From Candidatus Electrothrix marina (GTDB lineage: Bacteria > Desulfobacterota > Desulfobulbia > Desulfobulbales > Desulfobulbaceae), in the NCBI GenBank assembly GCA_004028495.1, contig MTKS01000114.1, forward strand, positions 1 through 5,924: a stretch of DNA of 5,924 nt, written 5' to 3'. Positions within the stretch are counted from its first letter, which is position 1; every line of letters begins with the position of its first letter. A model generated the notes under the pieces. That model worked only from the letters and a program-made list of their open reading frames with translations, was not told where the DNA came from and ran no database searches. Below are positions 1 through 5,764 of the stretch, piece after piece. The position numbers and the translations under genes are program-made.

Positions 1-1515
1 CCGGTAGGGAGGCAATTCCATAACAAAGGGCGTGGATTCCCCTCTCAGCAGGGTCATTCGCAGAAATTTTGCCGCCATCAGGGCCACCAGCCAGGCAACG
101 AGTGTTGCCAGAAACATGTATCCTGCCTGATGATTCGGGAAAAAAGCAGCGATGATAAGCGTCAGGACCGGCAGCTTGGCACCGCAGTTCATAAAGGGTA
201 CAGTCAGCAGGGTGGCCATCCGTTCCTTGGGGGAGCGCAGGGTTCGAGCGGCCAACACGCCTGGCACGGCACAGCCTCCTGCAATACCACCGGAAATAAT
301 AAAGGGCATGACCGAAGATCCGTGCAGCCCGAAAAAATGAAAGATCCTGTCCATCATAAAGGCAACCCGGGCCAAATAACCTGAGTCCTCCAGTACGGCG
401 ATCCCGAAGAACATGAACATGATGATCGGCACAAAACCGAGCACACCGCCCACACCGTCAATCACCCCGGAGATGATCATGGATTTGACCGGCCCGTCCG
501 GCAACATGGTTTCCGTCAGGCCGCCGAGCAAATCAAAAAACATGCCCAGCCCGTCAACCAGAAAACCGGACCAGTTAAAGGTGAAGCTGTACAGGCCCAA
601 CAACACTGCGGCCATCAGTAAGGGGCCGGCCACCCTGTTGGTCACGATTTTATCGATCTGATCCGAGGCATAGAGCCTGTCCTGTTCTGTTACTCGGGTC
701 ACCTCACCCTGCCGGAGAATGGAGCGGACAAAACCGTAACGGTGATCTGCAATAACCGTTTCCGGATAGGCTTCAAGGGTATCCTGTAAATGCCGTGCCA
801 AGACCGCGCTCCGGTCGATGAGCCGCTGCCCGACTACCATATTTTCCAGCATAACTTTGGCGACGATCTGTTCATCGTTTTCCAAAATTTTCAAGGCAGT
901 CCATGAGGCCGGATAGGTCTCGGCAAGAAGCTTATACTCTTCAATAATCGGAACTAATTCTCTGAGCGCCTCATCAATATCCACTCCGTAACGGATCAGG
1001 GTTTGCGGACGGGCATCTGCACGGCTGACCGCCTGAACAGTCCCCAGGAGTTCCTCCACGCCTTTTCCGGTGCGGGCGACAATGGGCATAACCGGAACCC
1101 CGGTCAATCGGCTCAGTTTCTCCGTATCAATGCGAATACCGCGCTTTTCCGCGACATCAATCATGTTGAGCGCGATGACCAAGGGCACGCCCAGTTCGAG
1201 AAATTGGCAGCTCAGATACAGGTTGCGCTCCAGATTGGAGGCATCAACAATATTGACCACTACATCCGGCTGCTCATTCACCAGATAATCACGGGCCACC
1301 AGCTCTTCCACGGAATAGGCTGTCAGGGAATAGGTTCCTGGCAAATCAACAATCCGGAATCCCTGCCCTTCATGGAGATAAAATCCTTCCTTTTTCTCAA
1401 CCGTAACGCCGGGATAATTTCCCACATGCTGACGTGCCCCGGTCAGATAATTAAACAGAGTGGTCTTGCCGGCATTAGGGTTGCCGGCAAGAGCGATATG
1501 GACAGCATCGGCCAT
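1..1515 (-). CDS. feoB: FeoB ferrous iron transporter, N-terminal 505 codons (runs off left edge)
   Basis: FeoB is the inner-membrane Fe(II) permease with a cytosolic GTPase domain. The frame is open from ATG 1515 to base 1, giving 505 codons; the family is usually about 650-780 residues, so the C-terminal membrane part lies outside the window. The G domain is complete: G1 GNPNAGKT (11-18), G2 Thr38 in YPGVT, G3 DLPG (57-60), G4 NMID (117-120) and a G5-like ART near 147. A helical, GDI-like linker follows (about 165-280), then the first membrane helices from about residue 295. The conserved core includes VPIIMFMFFGIAVLEDSGY and GGCAVPG. The start is supported by GGAGGGG eight bases upstream. 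That start overlaps the feoA stop by one base (TGATG), which suggests translational coupling. The family call is certain; whether the gene is intact beyond the edge cannot be seen. Confidence 0.97.
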   Translation of the reverse strand, partial: MADAVHIALAGNPNAGKTTLFNYLTGARQHVGNYPGVTVEKKEGFYLHEGQGFRIVDLPGTYSLTAYSVEELVARDYLVNEQPDVVVNIVDASNLERNLYLSCQFLELGVPLVIALNMIDVAEKRGIRIDTEKLSRLTGVPVMPIVARTGKGVEELLGTVQAVSRADARPQTLIRYGVDIDEALRELVPIIEEYKLLAETYPASWTALKILENDEQIVAKVMLENMVVGQRLIDRSAVLARHLQDTLEAYPETVIADHRYGFVRSILRQGEVTRVTEQDRLYASDQIDKIVTNRVAGPLLMAAVLLGLYSFTFNWSGFLVDGLGMFFDLLGGLTETMLPDGPVKSMIISGVIDGVGGVLGFVPIIMFMFFGIAVLEDSGYLARVAFMMDRIFHFFGLHGSSVMPFIISGGIAGGCAVPGVLAARTLRSPKERMATLLTVPFMNCGAKLPVLTLIIAAFFPNHQAGYMFLATLVAWLVALMAAKFLRMTLLRGESTPFVMELPPYR

Positions 1516-1769
1516 CAGCATTTCCCCTCCGCAGAATCTGTTTCCGCTTTAATATCCACTTCAATATAATCGGCCTCGCTATTCCGCAAAGTCAGGGTCT
1601 GCCCATGAATACGAAGCTTTACAGGGTCGTATAACGGAGCGCGTCCGGTCACGGTAATCTCTGTACCCGGCACAAGCCCCATTTCTCTCATCCGCAGGCC
1701 GAGGCTGCCGCCTATCTTAACAGAGGCGATAATGCCGGATTGTCCGGTCTGCATTTTTCGTAAATTCAT
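1515..1769 (-). CDS. feoA: FeoA, small SH3-like ferrous iron transport protein
   Basis: An 84-residue cytosolic protein with the FeoA fold, an SH3-like barrel thought to bind and modulate FeoB. Typical features are visible: GQSGIIASVKIGG near 9-21, the family signature LRMREMGLVPGTEITV (about 25-40), then a beta-rich stretch ending in LRNSEADYIEV. The length is normal for FeoA (about 75-85 residues). The ATG at 1769 has AGGA four bases upstream and overlaps the stop of the preceding Cys-rich peptide gene by 4 nt (ATGA). The stop overlaps feoB by 1 nt. This packing means peptide, FeoA and FeoB are almost certainly made from one mRNA. The C-terminal tail (AETDSAEGKC) is short, polar and ends in Cys. 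Confidence 0.95.
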   Translation of the reverse strand: MNLRKMQTGQSGIIASVKIGGSLGLRMREMGLVPGTEITVTGRAPLYDPVKLRIHGQTLTLRNSEADYIEVDIKAETDSAEGKC

Positions 1770-1954
1770 TTATTCCTGTTCCCCTTTCTGTTCGCCTGTT
1801 CACTCCGAGGCAAACATGCCGACCCTGAATCTCCGCCACAGCCGGAGCACCCTCCGGAGCAGGAGCACGTTCCTGACCGATATGAACGAAACAGGGATCT
1901 CCCGACAAAGAAACAGGCAGCAAGGACAATAAACACAATTATAAGGTTCTGCAT
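1766..1954 (-). CDS. FeoB-associated Cys-rich membrane protein (small FeoC-position peptide)
   Basis: A 62-residue peptide with one N-terminal membrane helix (about residues 3-18, LIIVFIVLAACFFVG) followed by an Arg-containing cytosolic stretch (RSLFRSYRSG). A glycine/serine/cysteine cluster comes next, with Cys at 30, 32, 36 and 39 and one more at 47, and then a basic tail. This matches the FeoB-associated Cys-rich membrane protein family seen beside feoB in many anaerobes. The role is unproven, perhaps metal or Fe-S sensing or handling for FeoB. The start ATG 1954 has AAGGA about eight bases upstream. The stop overlaps the feoA start (ATGA). It is placed before feoA, whereas in many genomes the peptide follows feoB. 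A second ORF in another frame over 1717-1938 lacks family features and is a shadow. Confidence 0.85.
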   Translation of the reverse strand: MQNLIIVFIVLAACFFVGRSLFRSYRSGTCSCSGGCSGCGGDSGSACLPRSEQANRKGNRNK

Positions 1955-1960
1955 ACTTTA

Positions 1961-1973
1961 TTCCTTCAAGGAA
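1961..1973 (-). promoter_or_regulatory. Shine-Dalgarno inside a short palindrome before the Cys-rich peptide gene
   Basis: The minus strand reads TTCCTTGAAGGAA, a perfect inverted repeat around one central base. Its right arm AAGGAA is the ribosome-binding site of the gene starting at 1954. In RNA a 5-bp stem with a UGA loop could partly mask the site. The palindrome is seen directly; any regulatory effect is inference. Confidence 0.35.
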
Positions 1974-1978
1974 ACTTA

Positions 1979-1994
1979 TTTAGCTTTGGCTAAA
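1979..1994. repeat. Short perfect hairpin TTTAGC-N4-GCTAAA
   Basis: Perfect 6-bp inverted repeat with a 4-base loop, between the second feoA-like gene and the Cys-rich peptide gene. On the transcribed (minus) strand it is preceded, not followed, by T-rich sequence, so it does not look like an intrinsic terminator. It could be an mRNA-processing or stability hairpin in the feo transcript. The function is unknown. Confidence 0.4.
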
Positions 1995-2002
1995 AAAATC
2001 GC

Positions 2003-2028
2003 AAAAAAAAAAGCTGTCAGGCAGGACA
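2003..2028 (-). terminator. Weak hairpin plus T10 tract, possible attenuator after the first feo gene
   Basis: On the minus strand TGTC-CTGCCT-GACA (2028-2015) is followed after two bases by ten T residues (2012-2003), just at and after the stop codon of the upstream FeoA-like gene. The stem is only 4 bp, so full termination is doubtful. Partial termination could lower expression of the downstream peptide-feoA-feoB block relative to the first gene. This is inference from layout only. Confidence 0.25.
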
Positions 2029-2325
2029 CACCAAAATATTTTGCGCCGTCAACGCATCCAAACTCAGGGTTCCGCCGTTAATTCTCACCATACACTGCTT
2101 TCGTCCTCGTCCTCGTGCAGGACAGAGCAGCTCCAGCACGGTTCCGGGCAAGACACCCAGAGCGGCCATTCTGCCGCAGTCACTGCGTTCACCGCTGACT
2201 CTGCACACTCTCACCCTGCTGCAACCGCAGCATTCCGACAGCGGCCGAACCTCTTCCGGAGACTCTGTCCGACGCTGTTTTATGCTCCGCAGACAACAGG
2301 AAAATATCTTGCGTTTTTGCCTCAT
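2017..2325 (-). CDS. Second FeoA-domain protein, cysteine-rich
   Basis: A 102-residue protein (from ATG 2325) whose C-terminal three quarters is a FeoA domain: PLSECCGCSRVRVCRVSG, then GERSDCGRMAALGVLPGTV, then a beta-rich end with INGGTLSLDALTAQNILV. The first 27 residues are basic (MRQKRK, KQRR). It holds ten cysteines (about 10, 11, 32, 33, 35, 41, 50, 68, 78, 100), far more than ordinary FeoA; the neighbouring FeoA has one. Metal or redox binding is possible but unproven. An in-frame GTG at 2340 would add five residues but has no ribosome-binding site, while ATG 2325 has GAGAG five bases upstream, so I prefer the ATG. It lies first in the feo cluster, 62 nt before the Cys-rich peptide gene, and probably shares its promoter. 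Confidence 0.85.
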   Translation of the reverse strand: MRQKRKIFSCCLRSIKQRRTESPEEVRPLSECCGCSRVRVCRVSGERSDCGRMAALGVLPGTVLELLCPARGRGRKQCMVRINGGTLSLDALTAQNILVCPA

Positions 2326-2349
2326 GACATCTCTCTTCACGGTAAAATG

Positions 2350-2368
2350 TTAGGTACAGCAAACTTTT
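2350..2368. promoter_or_regulatory. Partial DtxR/IdeR-like iron box over the feo promoter
   Basis: The plus strand shows TTAGGT followed after seven bases by AAC. This agrees with 11 of 19 positions of the DtxR/IdeR consensus as I remember it: one perfect 6-base half-site and a degraded second half. It overlaps the presumed -10 of the feo promoter, where an Fe(II)-dependent repressor would act. No Fur-box match better than this was seen nearby. Suggestive only. Confidence 0.25.
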
Positions 2369-2379
2369 CTTCCTGTCAA
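2351..2379 (-). promoter_or_regulatory. Candidate promoter for the feo cluster
   Basis: On the minus strand a perfect TTGACA (2379-2374) is followed after 17 bases by TACCTA (2356-2351), a poor -10 match. The site lies 25-55 bases before the ATG of the first feo gene, so the 5' leader would be very short. A good -35 with a poor -10 may mean activator dependence, or the match may be chance. Confidence 0.35.
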
Positions 2380-2405
2380 CACCTTTTACAAGGATTTTTT
2401 GTGAA

Positions 2406-2419
2406 AATCAAGTATGATT
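2406..2419. promoter_or_regulatory. Operator-like inverted repeat AATCA-N4-TGATT
   Basis: Perfect 5-bp arms around four bases, the same 5-4-5 layout as CRP/FNR-family operators though not their TTGAT-N4-ATCAA sequence. It lies 27 bases upstream of the feo -35 candidate, where an activator could bind. The repeat is seen directly; binding is inference. Confidence 0.25.
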
Positions 2420-2528
2420 GAAGAGGAAGTAAAAAAAAGAAAAAATCTTTTCATTCCATGCTTTTTCACTCTTTCTTTTTTCAACTTTCAAAATATATAT
2501 CTGCCGTTCTCAACAAAATACAATTTCA

Positions 2529-2584
2529 GTCAACCACGGGACAAGGATCCTGTCGCACCGAAGGCCGGTGAGAGAAGGGCTGAC
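2529..2584. ncRNA. Possible small three-way-junction RNA or structured leader element
   Basis: A GC-rich island in AT-rich surroundings that can fold into three stems. The closing stem is 2529-2535 with 2578-2584 (six pairs, one A-C mismatch). Hairpin A is GAC-A-AG-GATC-CT-GTC (2540-2554, one bulge). Hairpin B is CACCG-AAGGC-CGGTG (2556-2570, perfect), followed by a purine-rich joining strand AGAGAAG. It does not match any riboswitch consensus I know, including the GEMM c-di-GMP aptamers. Both strands could fold, so the orientation is uncertain; chance pairing is quite possible. Confidence 0.25.
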
Positions 2585-2690
2585 ACAATCCTCCATGAGA
2601 ATACGAGAGATTTTTTTTCGACAACAATTTGACACTGAGTACAGTTTTTTATTCAAGCTTGTTTTTACGGGCATGACATGATATTTTGTC

Positions 2691-2696
2691 TATAAT
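2691..2696 (+). promoter_or_regulatory. Candidate -10 element for the cyclase gene
   Basis: A perfect TATAAT 75 bases upstream of the ATG at 2772. No good -35 lies 16-18 bases before it, and the extended -10 TG is one base out of place. A TTGACA at 2629-2634 is too far upstream to pair with it. If used, the leader would be roughly 70 nt. Confidence 0.35.
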
Positions 2697-2771
2697 CATT
2701 GAGAGTTTTTATGCTGCCCATTCAGACATCCGCCTGCCAGCACAAGCTTATACAGACAGGACGAGCAACGT

Positions 2772-4049
2772 ATGACCAAAGTTAGCCCGCCGAAAAAGGG
2801 TCAACATACATCGTCAAGGAAAGGATTTTTCTTTGAAAAAACCATTGCCAAAACTCCGGTCTCCTATGAAAAAAGCTCCCCTATCTATTCCTTGCTCAAT
2901 GGTCAGCGGGTCGGTCAAATTCCCATAGACGAACATAAGGAAATCGACAAAGAGGAACTGATCGGCTATCGCAGTACCGTAGCCGGTCTCGAATGGCTGC
3001 TGTTGTTGCTTGTCCTTCTCTGCACTAAGCTTCCTTGGGTGCATGTTCCTGAGCCGACACTTCTGTATGCAAGCATGACGGCATTTGCTGTCTTTATTTG
3101 CGTTCTTCATTATATGTGGCGCAGCCATGACGGAACACGCTGGAAGCTTTCCCTCAACATGTGGGGAATAACCTTCTTTATTACAGCTGTTGTCTGGGAA
3201 ACCGGCTCCTTATCAAGCCCGTTGCTGCCCCTTTATTTCGTTATTGTCCTGCTGGCCGGGACAACCCTGGGCACCCTGTCCACTCTTCTGGGCACCCTTC
3301 TCGTCACTGCCTGTTATCTGTTTCTCGGTGCAGCCGAAACAGGCTTTTTTCTTTCAGGAGCTACTGTCACTTTTCACGCAGAGCATCTCTCCGGACCGAT
3401 TATCCAACTTTTTCTGCTGTGGCTCCTTGCCTATTTTGTCACCCTGATCTCCAAAGAAACAGACAGGACAAAGGATAAAATCCGGCAGTTATCGCGAACT
3501 GACCAGCTGACCGGCCTGTGGAATATGAAGATGCTGCTCATTTTTATGCAGCGAGAGTACCAGCGAATCCTGGCAAAAACCGGGAAATTCTCTGTGCTCA
3601 TGATTGATGCGGACAGCCTGAAAGCGGTCAATGATCTTTATGGGCATCACGCCGGGACCATGCTGATCGTCTCTATTTCAGACACCATGCGCTCGGAATT
3701 ACGTGAAGAAGATATGCTGGCCAGATTCGGCGGCGATGAGTTTGTGGCCTTTCTCCCGGATACCACCTGCCAAGAAGCGTGGAAAATTGCCGAGAGAATG
3801 CGAATCAAGATAGCTCAAGTCCCTCTGAACTACGAAGGACATACCCTCAGCATAACAGTCAGCTGCGGTATAGCCTGCTATCCTGAACATGGGCAAGACC
3901 TGACCCAGATCATGAAAATGGCAGACAAAGCGCTCTACACAAGCAAGGGGCACGGGAAAAACCAATGTACTATTTTTAAAGCACCGGAAGCTGCCAGCTC
4001 GGCATCTCCCACCCCTTACGGCAGGAAGGCAGAGGACCCTGTAGAATAA
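2772..4049 (+). CDS. Membrane-anchored diguanylate cyclase (GGDEF domain)
   Basis: A 425-residue enzyme expected to make c-di-GMP from two GTP at the inner membrane. Residues 1-70 are polar and of no family I recognise. About five or six membrane helices follow (near 74-92, 97-115, 127-143, 151-187 possibly two, 208-227), then a short charged linker and the GGDEF domain (about 238-402). The domain has TDQLTGLWN at 243-251, metal-ligand Asp279 in LMIDADSLKAVND, and an intact GGDEF at 320-324. The RxxD inhibitory site (Arg311-Asp314) is exactly five residues upstream, so catalysis and product inhibition both look preserved. The tail after 402 is Ala/Ser/Pro-rich. The ATG has AGGA ten bases upstream. 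No EAL or PAS domain is seen; the membrane part may sense an unknown signal. The gene is monocistronic and converges on the hisHF gene. Confidence 0.93.
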   Translation: MTKVSPPKKGQHTSSRKGFFFEKTIAKTPVSYEKSSPIYSLLNGQRVGQIPIDEHKEIDKEELIGYRSTVAGLEWLLLLLVLLCTKLPWVHVPEPTLLYASMTAFAVFICVLHYMWRSHDGTRWKLSLNMWGITFFITAVVWETGSLSSPLLPLYFVIVLLAGTTLGTLSTLLGTLLVTACYLFLGAAETGFFLSGATVTFHAEHLSGPIIQLFLLWLLAYFVTLISKETDRTKDKIRQLSRTDQLTGLWNMKMLLIFMQREYQRILAKTGKFSVLMIDADSLKAVNDLYGHHAGTMLIVSISDTMRSELREEDMLARFGGDEFVAFLPDTTCQEAWKIAERMRIKIAQVPLNYEGHTLSITVSCGIACYPEHGQDLTQIMKMADKALYTSKGHGKNQCTIFKAPEAASSASPTPYGRKAEDPVE

Positions 4050-4067
4050 CGGGTTATCTGGACCTCT

Positions 4068-4100
4068 GGTTACCTGCAAACTGCTCGTATGCAGATTACC
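4068..4100. terminator. Imperfect hairpin between convergent genes, possible two-way terminator
   Basis: Arms GGTTACCTGCA (4068-4078) and TGCAGATTACC (4090-4100) pair over 11 positions with two departures (one can be a wobble pair on the minus strand) around an 11-base loop. It fills most of the 56-base gap between the cyclase stop and the hisHF stop. There is no strong T run on either side, so rho-independent action is uncertain. Confidence 0.4.
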
Positions 4101-4105
4101 TCAAT

Positions 4106-5683
4106 TTAACAGGTCCTAATTTCCACCTCATTCTCCTGCAAGAATTGTTTCACCTGCCCGATCGGCACCTCTTTCCGGTGAAAGATCCCAGCAGCCAAGG
4201 CTGCCTCAGCATCTGTTTTGGTAAATACCTCTAGAAAATGCTCAGCACATCCTGCTCCGCTTGAGGCAATGACCGGGATAGTCACGGCCTCCTTGACTGC
4301 GTTAATCAGCTCCAGATCAAAACCGGAGTTGGTTCCGTCCTTATCAATACAGTTAAGAAGGATTTCTCCGGCACCCAACTGCTCACAGACCTTTGCCAAG
4401 GTGACCGCATCAAGATCGCGTCCTTCGCGCCCCCCTCGTACAGTACACTGGTACCAGCAATATTTCTTACCGTTTTCACTAGGAAATTCCGTTTCGATAA
4501 CCGGATGCGGGGTGTCGTCGGGCGCATGCACATAAACCCGTCTCGGATCTACAGAGATCACCACGGCTTGATTACCGTACACCCGTGCGATTTGTTCGAT
4601 GGAACTGAGTCCTGTTGCCTTGCCGGTTTCAAGCACCTCTTCAACAATCAACACCGCGTCAGAACCGATAGAAACCTTGTCCGCCCCGGAACGGAAATAT
4701 TCTGAAGCAACCTCAAGAGCCGAATAAAATTTGCCGTTACAGTCGGTGAAATCACGAATCCCGCCACCCACGGTCAGCGGAACAAAGACCTTTTCCGAGG
4801 TTTTTTGCAGCACCTCCATCATAGGCATGTCCTCAAGCGGAAAATCACGAAAGGCTGTGATATTGAGAAAGGTTACCTCATCTGCTCCCTGTTCGTAATA
4901 CGTACGGGCAAGCTCAACCGGCAGACCTAAGTTACGCACATCCCCGTCCTCGCGCACATCATACTGATCGCCCTTGGTCACCACGAGATCGCCCTGATCA
5001 TTGGACCGGACATCAAGGCAGGCAATAATGCGCTCAGCCAGCTTGGTCTCAGTCGGGCAGGATTGGGGGATGACCGCCTCTCGGCTGCTATCCAGGAAAT
5101 TTTCCAGCAGCTTCAACCCGGCCTTGCCGCTTTTTTCCGGATGAAACTGGGTCGCAATGATATTGCCCTTCTGGACAGAGCTGACAAACTCACACCCGTA
5201 ATCCGTGGTGGTCAACACAGCAGCAGTATGGTTTGTTTCAACATGATAGGAATGGACAAAATAGAGTTTTTCCTGCCCGGTAAAGCCGTTAAAAATTCGG
5301 GAAGGTTGATGGACCTTGATCCCGTTCCAGCCGATATGGGGAATCGCCAACTCGGTGTCAAACCGCTTCACCCGCCCCGGAATAATGCCCAGCCCCGACT
5401 CTTCCGGTGCCTCTTCACTGGACTCGAACAGGGCCTGAAGCGCGACGCAAATACCGAAAAAAGGTCGGTCTTCATGGAGATACCGCAGGAGCGGTTCAAT
5501 AAGCTGCTGCTCCCGCAGGCTCTGCATCATGGCACCATAGTTACCTACTCCGGGAAAAACCAGCCGCTCTGCTTTTTCAATATCAGCGGGCGAATTGACC
5601 CTGACCACTGTTTCGCCCAGGCTCTCAAGGGCATTTACAACTGAGCGTACATTACCGGCACCGTAATCTAACAGGGTAATCAT
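4106..5683 (-). CDS. hisHF: Fused HisH-HisF imidazole glycerol phosphate synthase (eukaryotic HIS7-like)
   Basis: Cytosolic bifunctional enzyme of histidine synthesis: the amidotransferase half makes ammonia from glutamine, and the cyclase half uses it on PRFAR to form imidazole glycerol phosphate and AICAR. It is 525 residues from ATG 5683. Residues 1-201 are HisH: LLDYGAGNVRSV at the start, oxyanion strand PGVG (44-47), and triad Cys79 (GICVALQ), His181 and Glu183 (QFHPEKS). After a linker of about 15 residues, HisF spans about 214-523: Asp224 in ACLDV, GGG 306-308, Asp379 in VDPRR, and the ASSGAG phosphate loop (473-478). All catalytic residues are present. The HisF half is about 55 residues longer than usual bacterial HisF, with eukaryote-like inserts near 240-253, 314-325 and 385-415. 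A GTG 15 bases upstream is in frame, but AAGGTGG before the ATG and the usual HisH start favour 5683. No other his gene is adjacent. Confidence 0.95.
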   Translation of the reverse strand: MITLLDYGAGNVRSVVNALESLGETVVRVNSPADIEKAERLVFPGVGNYGAMMQSLREQQLIEPLLRYLHEDRPFFGICVALQALFESSEEAPEESGLGIIPGRVKRFDTELAIPHIGWNGIKVHQPSRIFNGFTGQEKLYFVHSYHVETNHTAAVLTTTDYGCEFVSSVQKGNIIATQFHPEKSGKAGLKLLENFLDSSREAVIPQSCPTETKLAERIIACLDVRSNDQGDLVVTKGDQYDVREDGDVRNLGLPVELARTYYEQGADEVTFLNITAFRDFPLEDMPMMEVLQKTSEKVFVPLTVGGGIRDFTDCNGKFYSALEVASEYFRSGADKVSIGSDAVLIVEEVLETGKATGLSSIEQIARVYGNQAVVISVDPRRVYVHAPDDTPHPVIETEFPSENGKKYCWYQCTVRGGREGRDLDAVTLAKVCEQLGAGEILLNCIDKDGTNSGFDLELINAVKEAVTIPVIASSGAGCAEHFLEVFTKTDAEAALAAGIFHRKEVPIGQVKQFLQENEVEIRTC

Positions 5684-5733
5684 GGGAATCTTGTCCACCT
5701 TGTCTTGCTAAAATTTTCTGAGGATTATCTTCA

Positions 5734-5746
5734 TGTCAAACTGACA
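5734..5746. promoter_or_regulatory. Inverted repeat TGTCA-AAC-TGACA upstream of hisHF
   Basis: Perfect 5-bp arms around three bases, about 50 bases upstream of the hisHF ATG. On the minus strand it contains TTGACA (5739-5734), a possible -35, but no good -10 follows at 16-18 bases (the region is AAATTTTAG-like). It may be an operator overlapping a weak promoter. The repeat is certain; the role is not. Confidence 0.3.
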
Positions 5747-5764
5747 AAAAGATACTTAGAAAGG

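Larger units (their letters stand above)
2326..2771. other. Divergent intergenic region between the feo cluster and the cyclase gene
   Basis: About 445 bases without a convincing gene. From left to right it holds the feo promoter candidate, a 5-4-5 inverted repeat AATCA-N4-TGATT (2406-2419), a strongly AT-rich stretch with A and T runs (about 2430-2530), a GC-rich island with stem-loop potential (2529-2584), another AT-rich stretch with T8 (2611-2618), and a TATAAT (2691-2696) ahead of the cyclase gene. A 72-codon open frame at 2414-2632 has no clear ribosome-binding site and low-complexity Phe/Lys-rich composition, and I do not call it a gene. Confidence 0.7.

Noticed and set aside
1003..1569. 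188-codon plus-strand open frame opposite feoB
   Set aside because: It lies antisense to the strongly conserved FeoB G domain; its openness follows from the codon use of feoB.
1912..1915. LAAC lipobox-like motif at residues 11-14 of the Cys-rich peptide (codons about 1924-1913)
   Set aside because: No positively charged n-region precedes it and hydrophobic residues continue after the Cys, so a plain membrane helix fits better than a lipoprotein signal.
2536..2545. Ten bases ACGGGACAAG shared with 5768-5777, the left arm of the repeat element near hisHF
   Set aside because: Similarity stops at both sides and no matching opposite arm with the same sequence is present, so I treat it as chance.
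2414..2632. 72-codon open frame on the plus strand in the intergenic region
   Set aside because: No convincing ribosome-binding site, Phe/Lys-rich low-complexity start caused by A/T runs, no recognisable domain, and it crosses the stem-loop island.
2684..2702. ATAATCATT resembling the core of a Fur box upstream of the cyclase gene
   Set aside because: Only the central nine bases agree; the left flank is essentially unrelated to the consensus and the match overlaps a TATAAT, which explains it.
2341..2771. Possible c-di-GMP (GEMM) riboswitch upstream of the cyclase
   Set aside because: The conserved GEMM core sequences were not found in either orientation.
5063..5644. 193-codon plus-strand open frame opposite hisHF
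   Set aside because: It is antisense to the conserved HisH half and has no family features.
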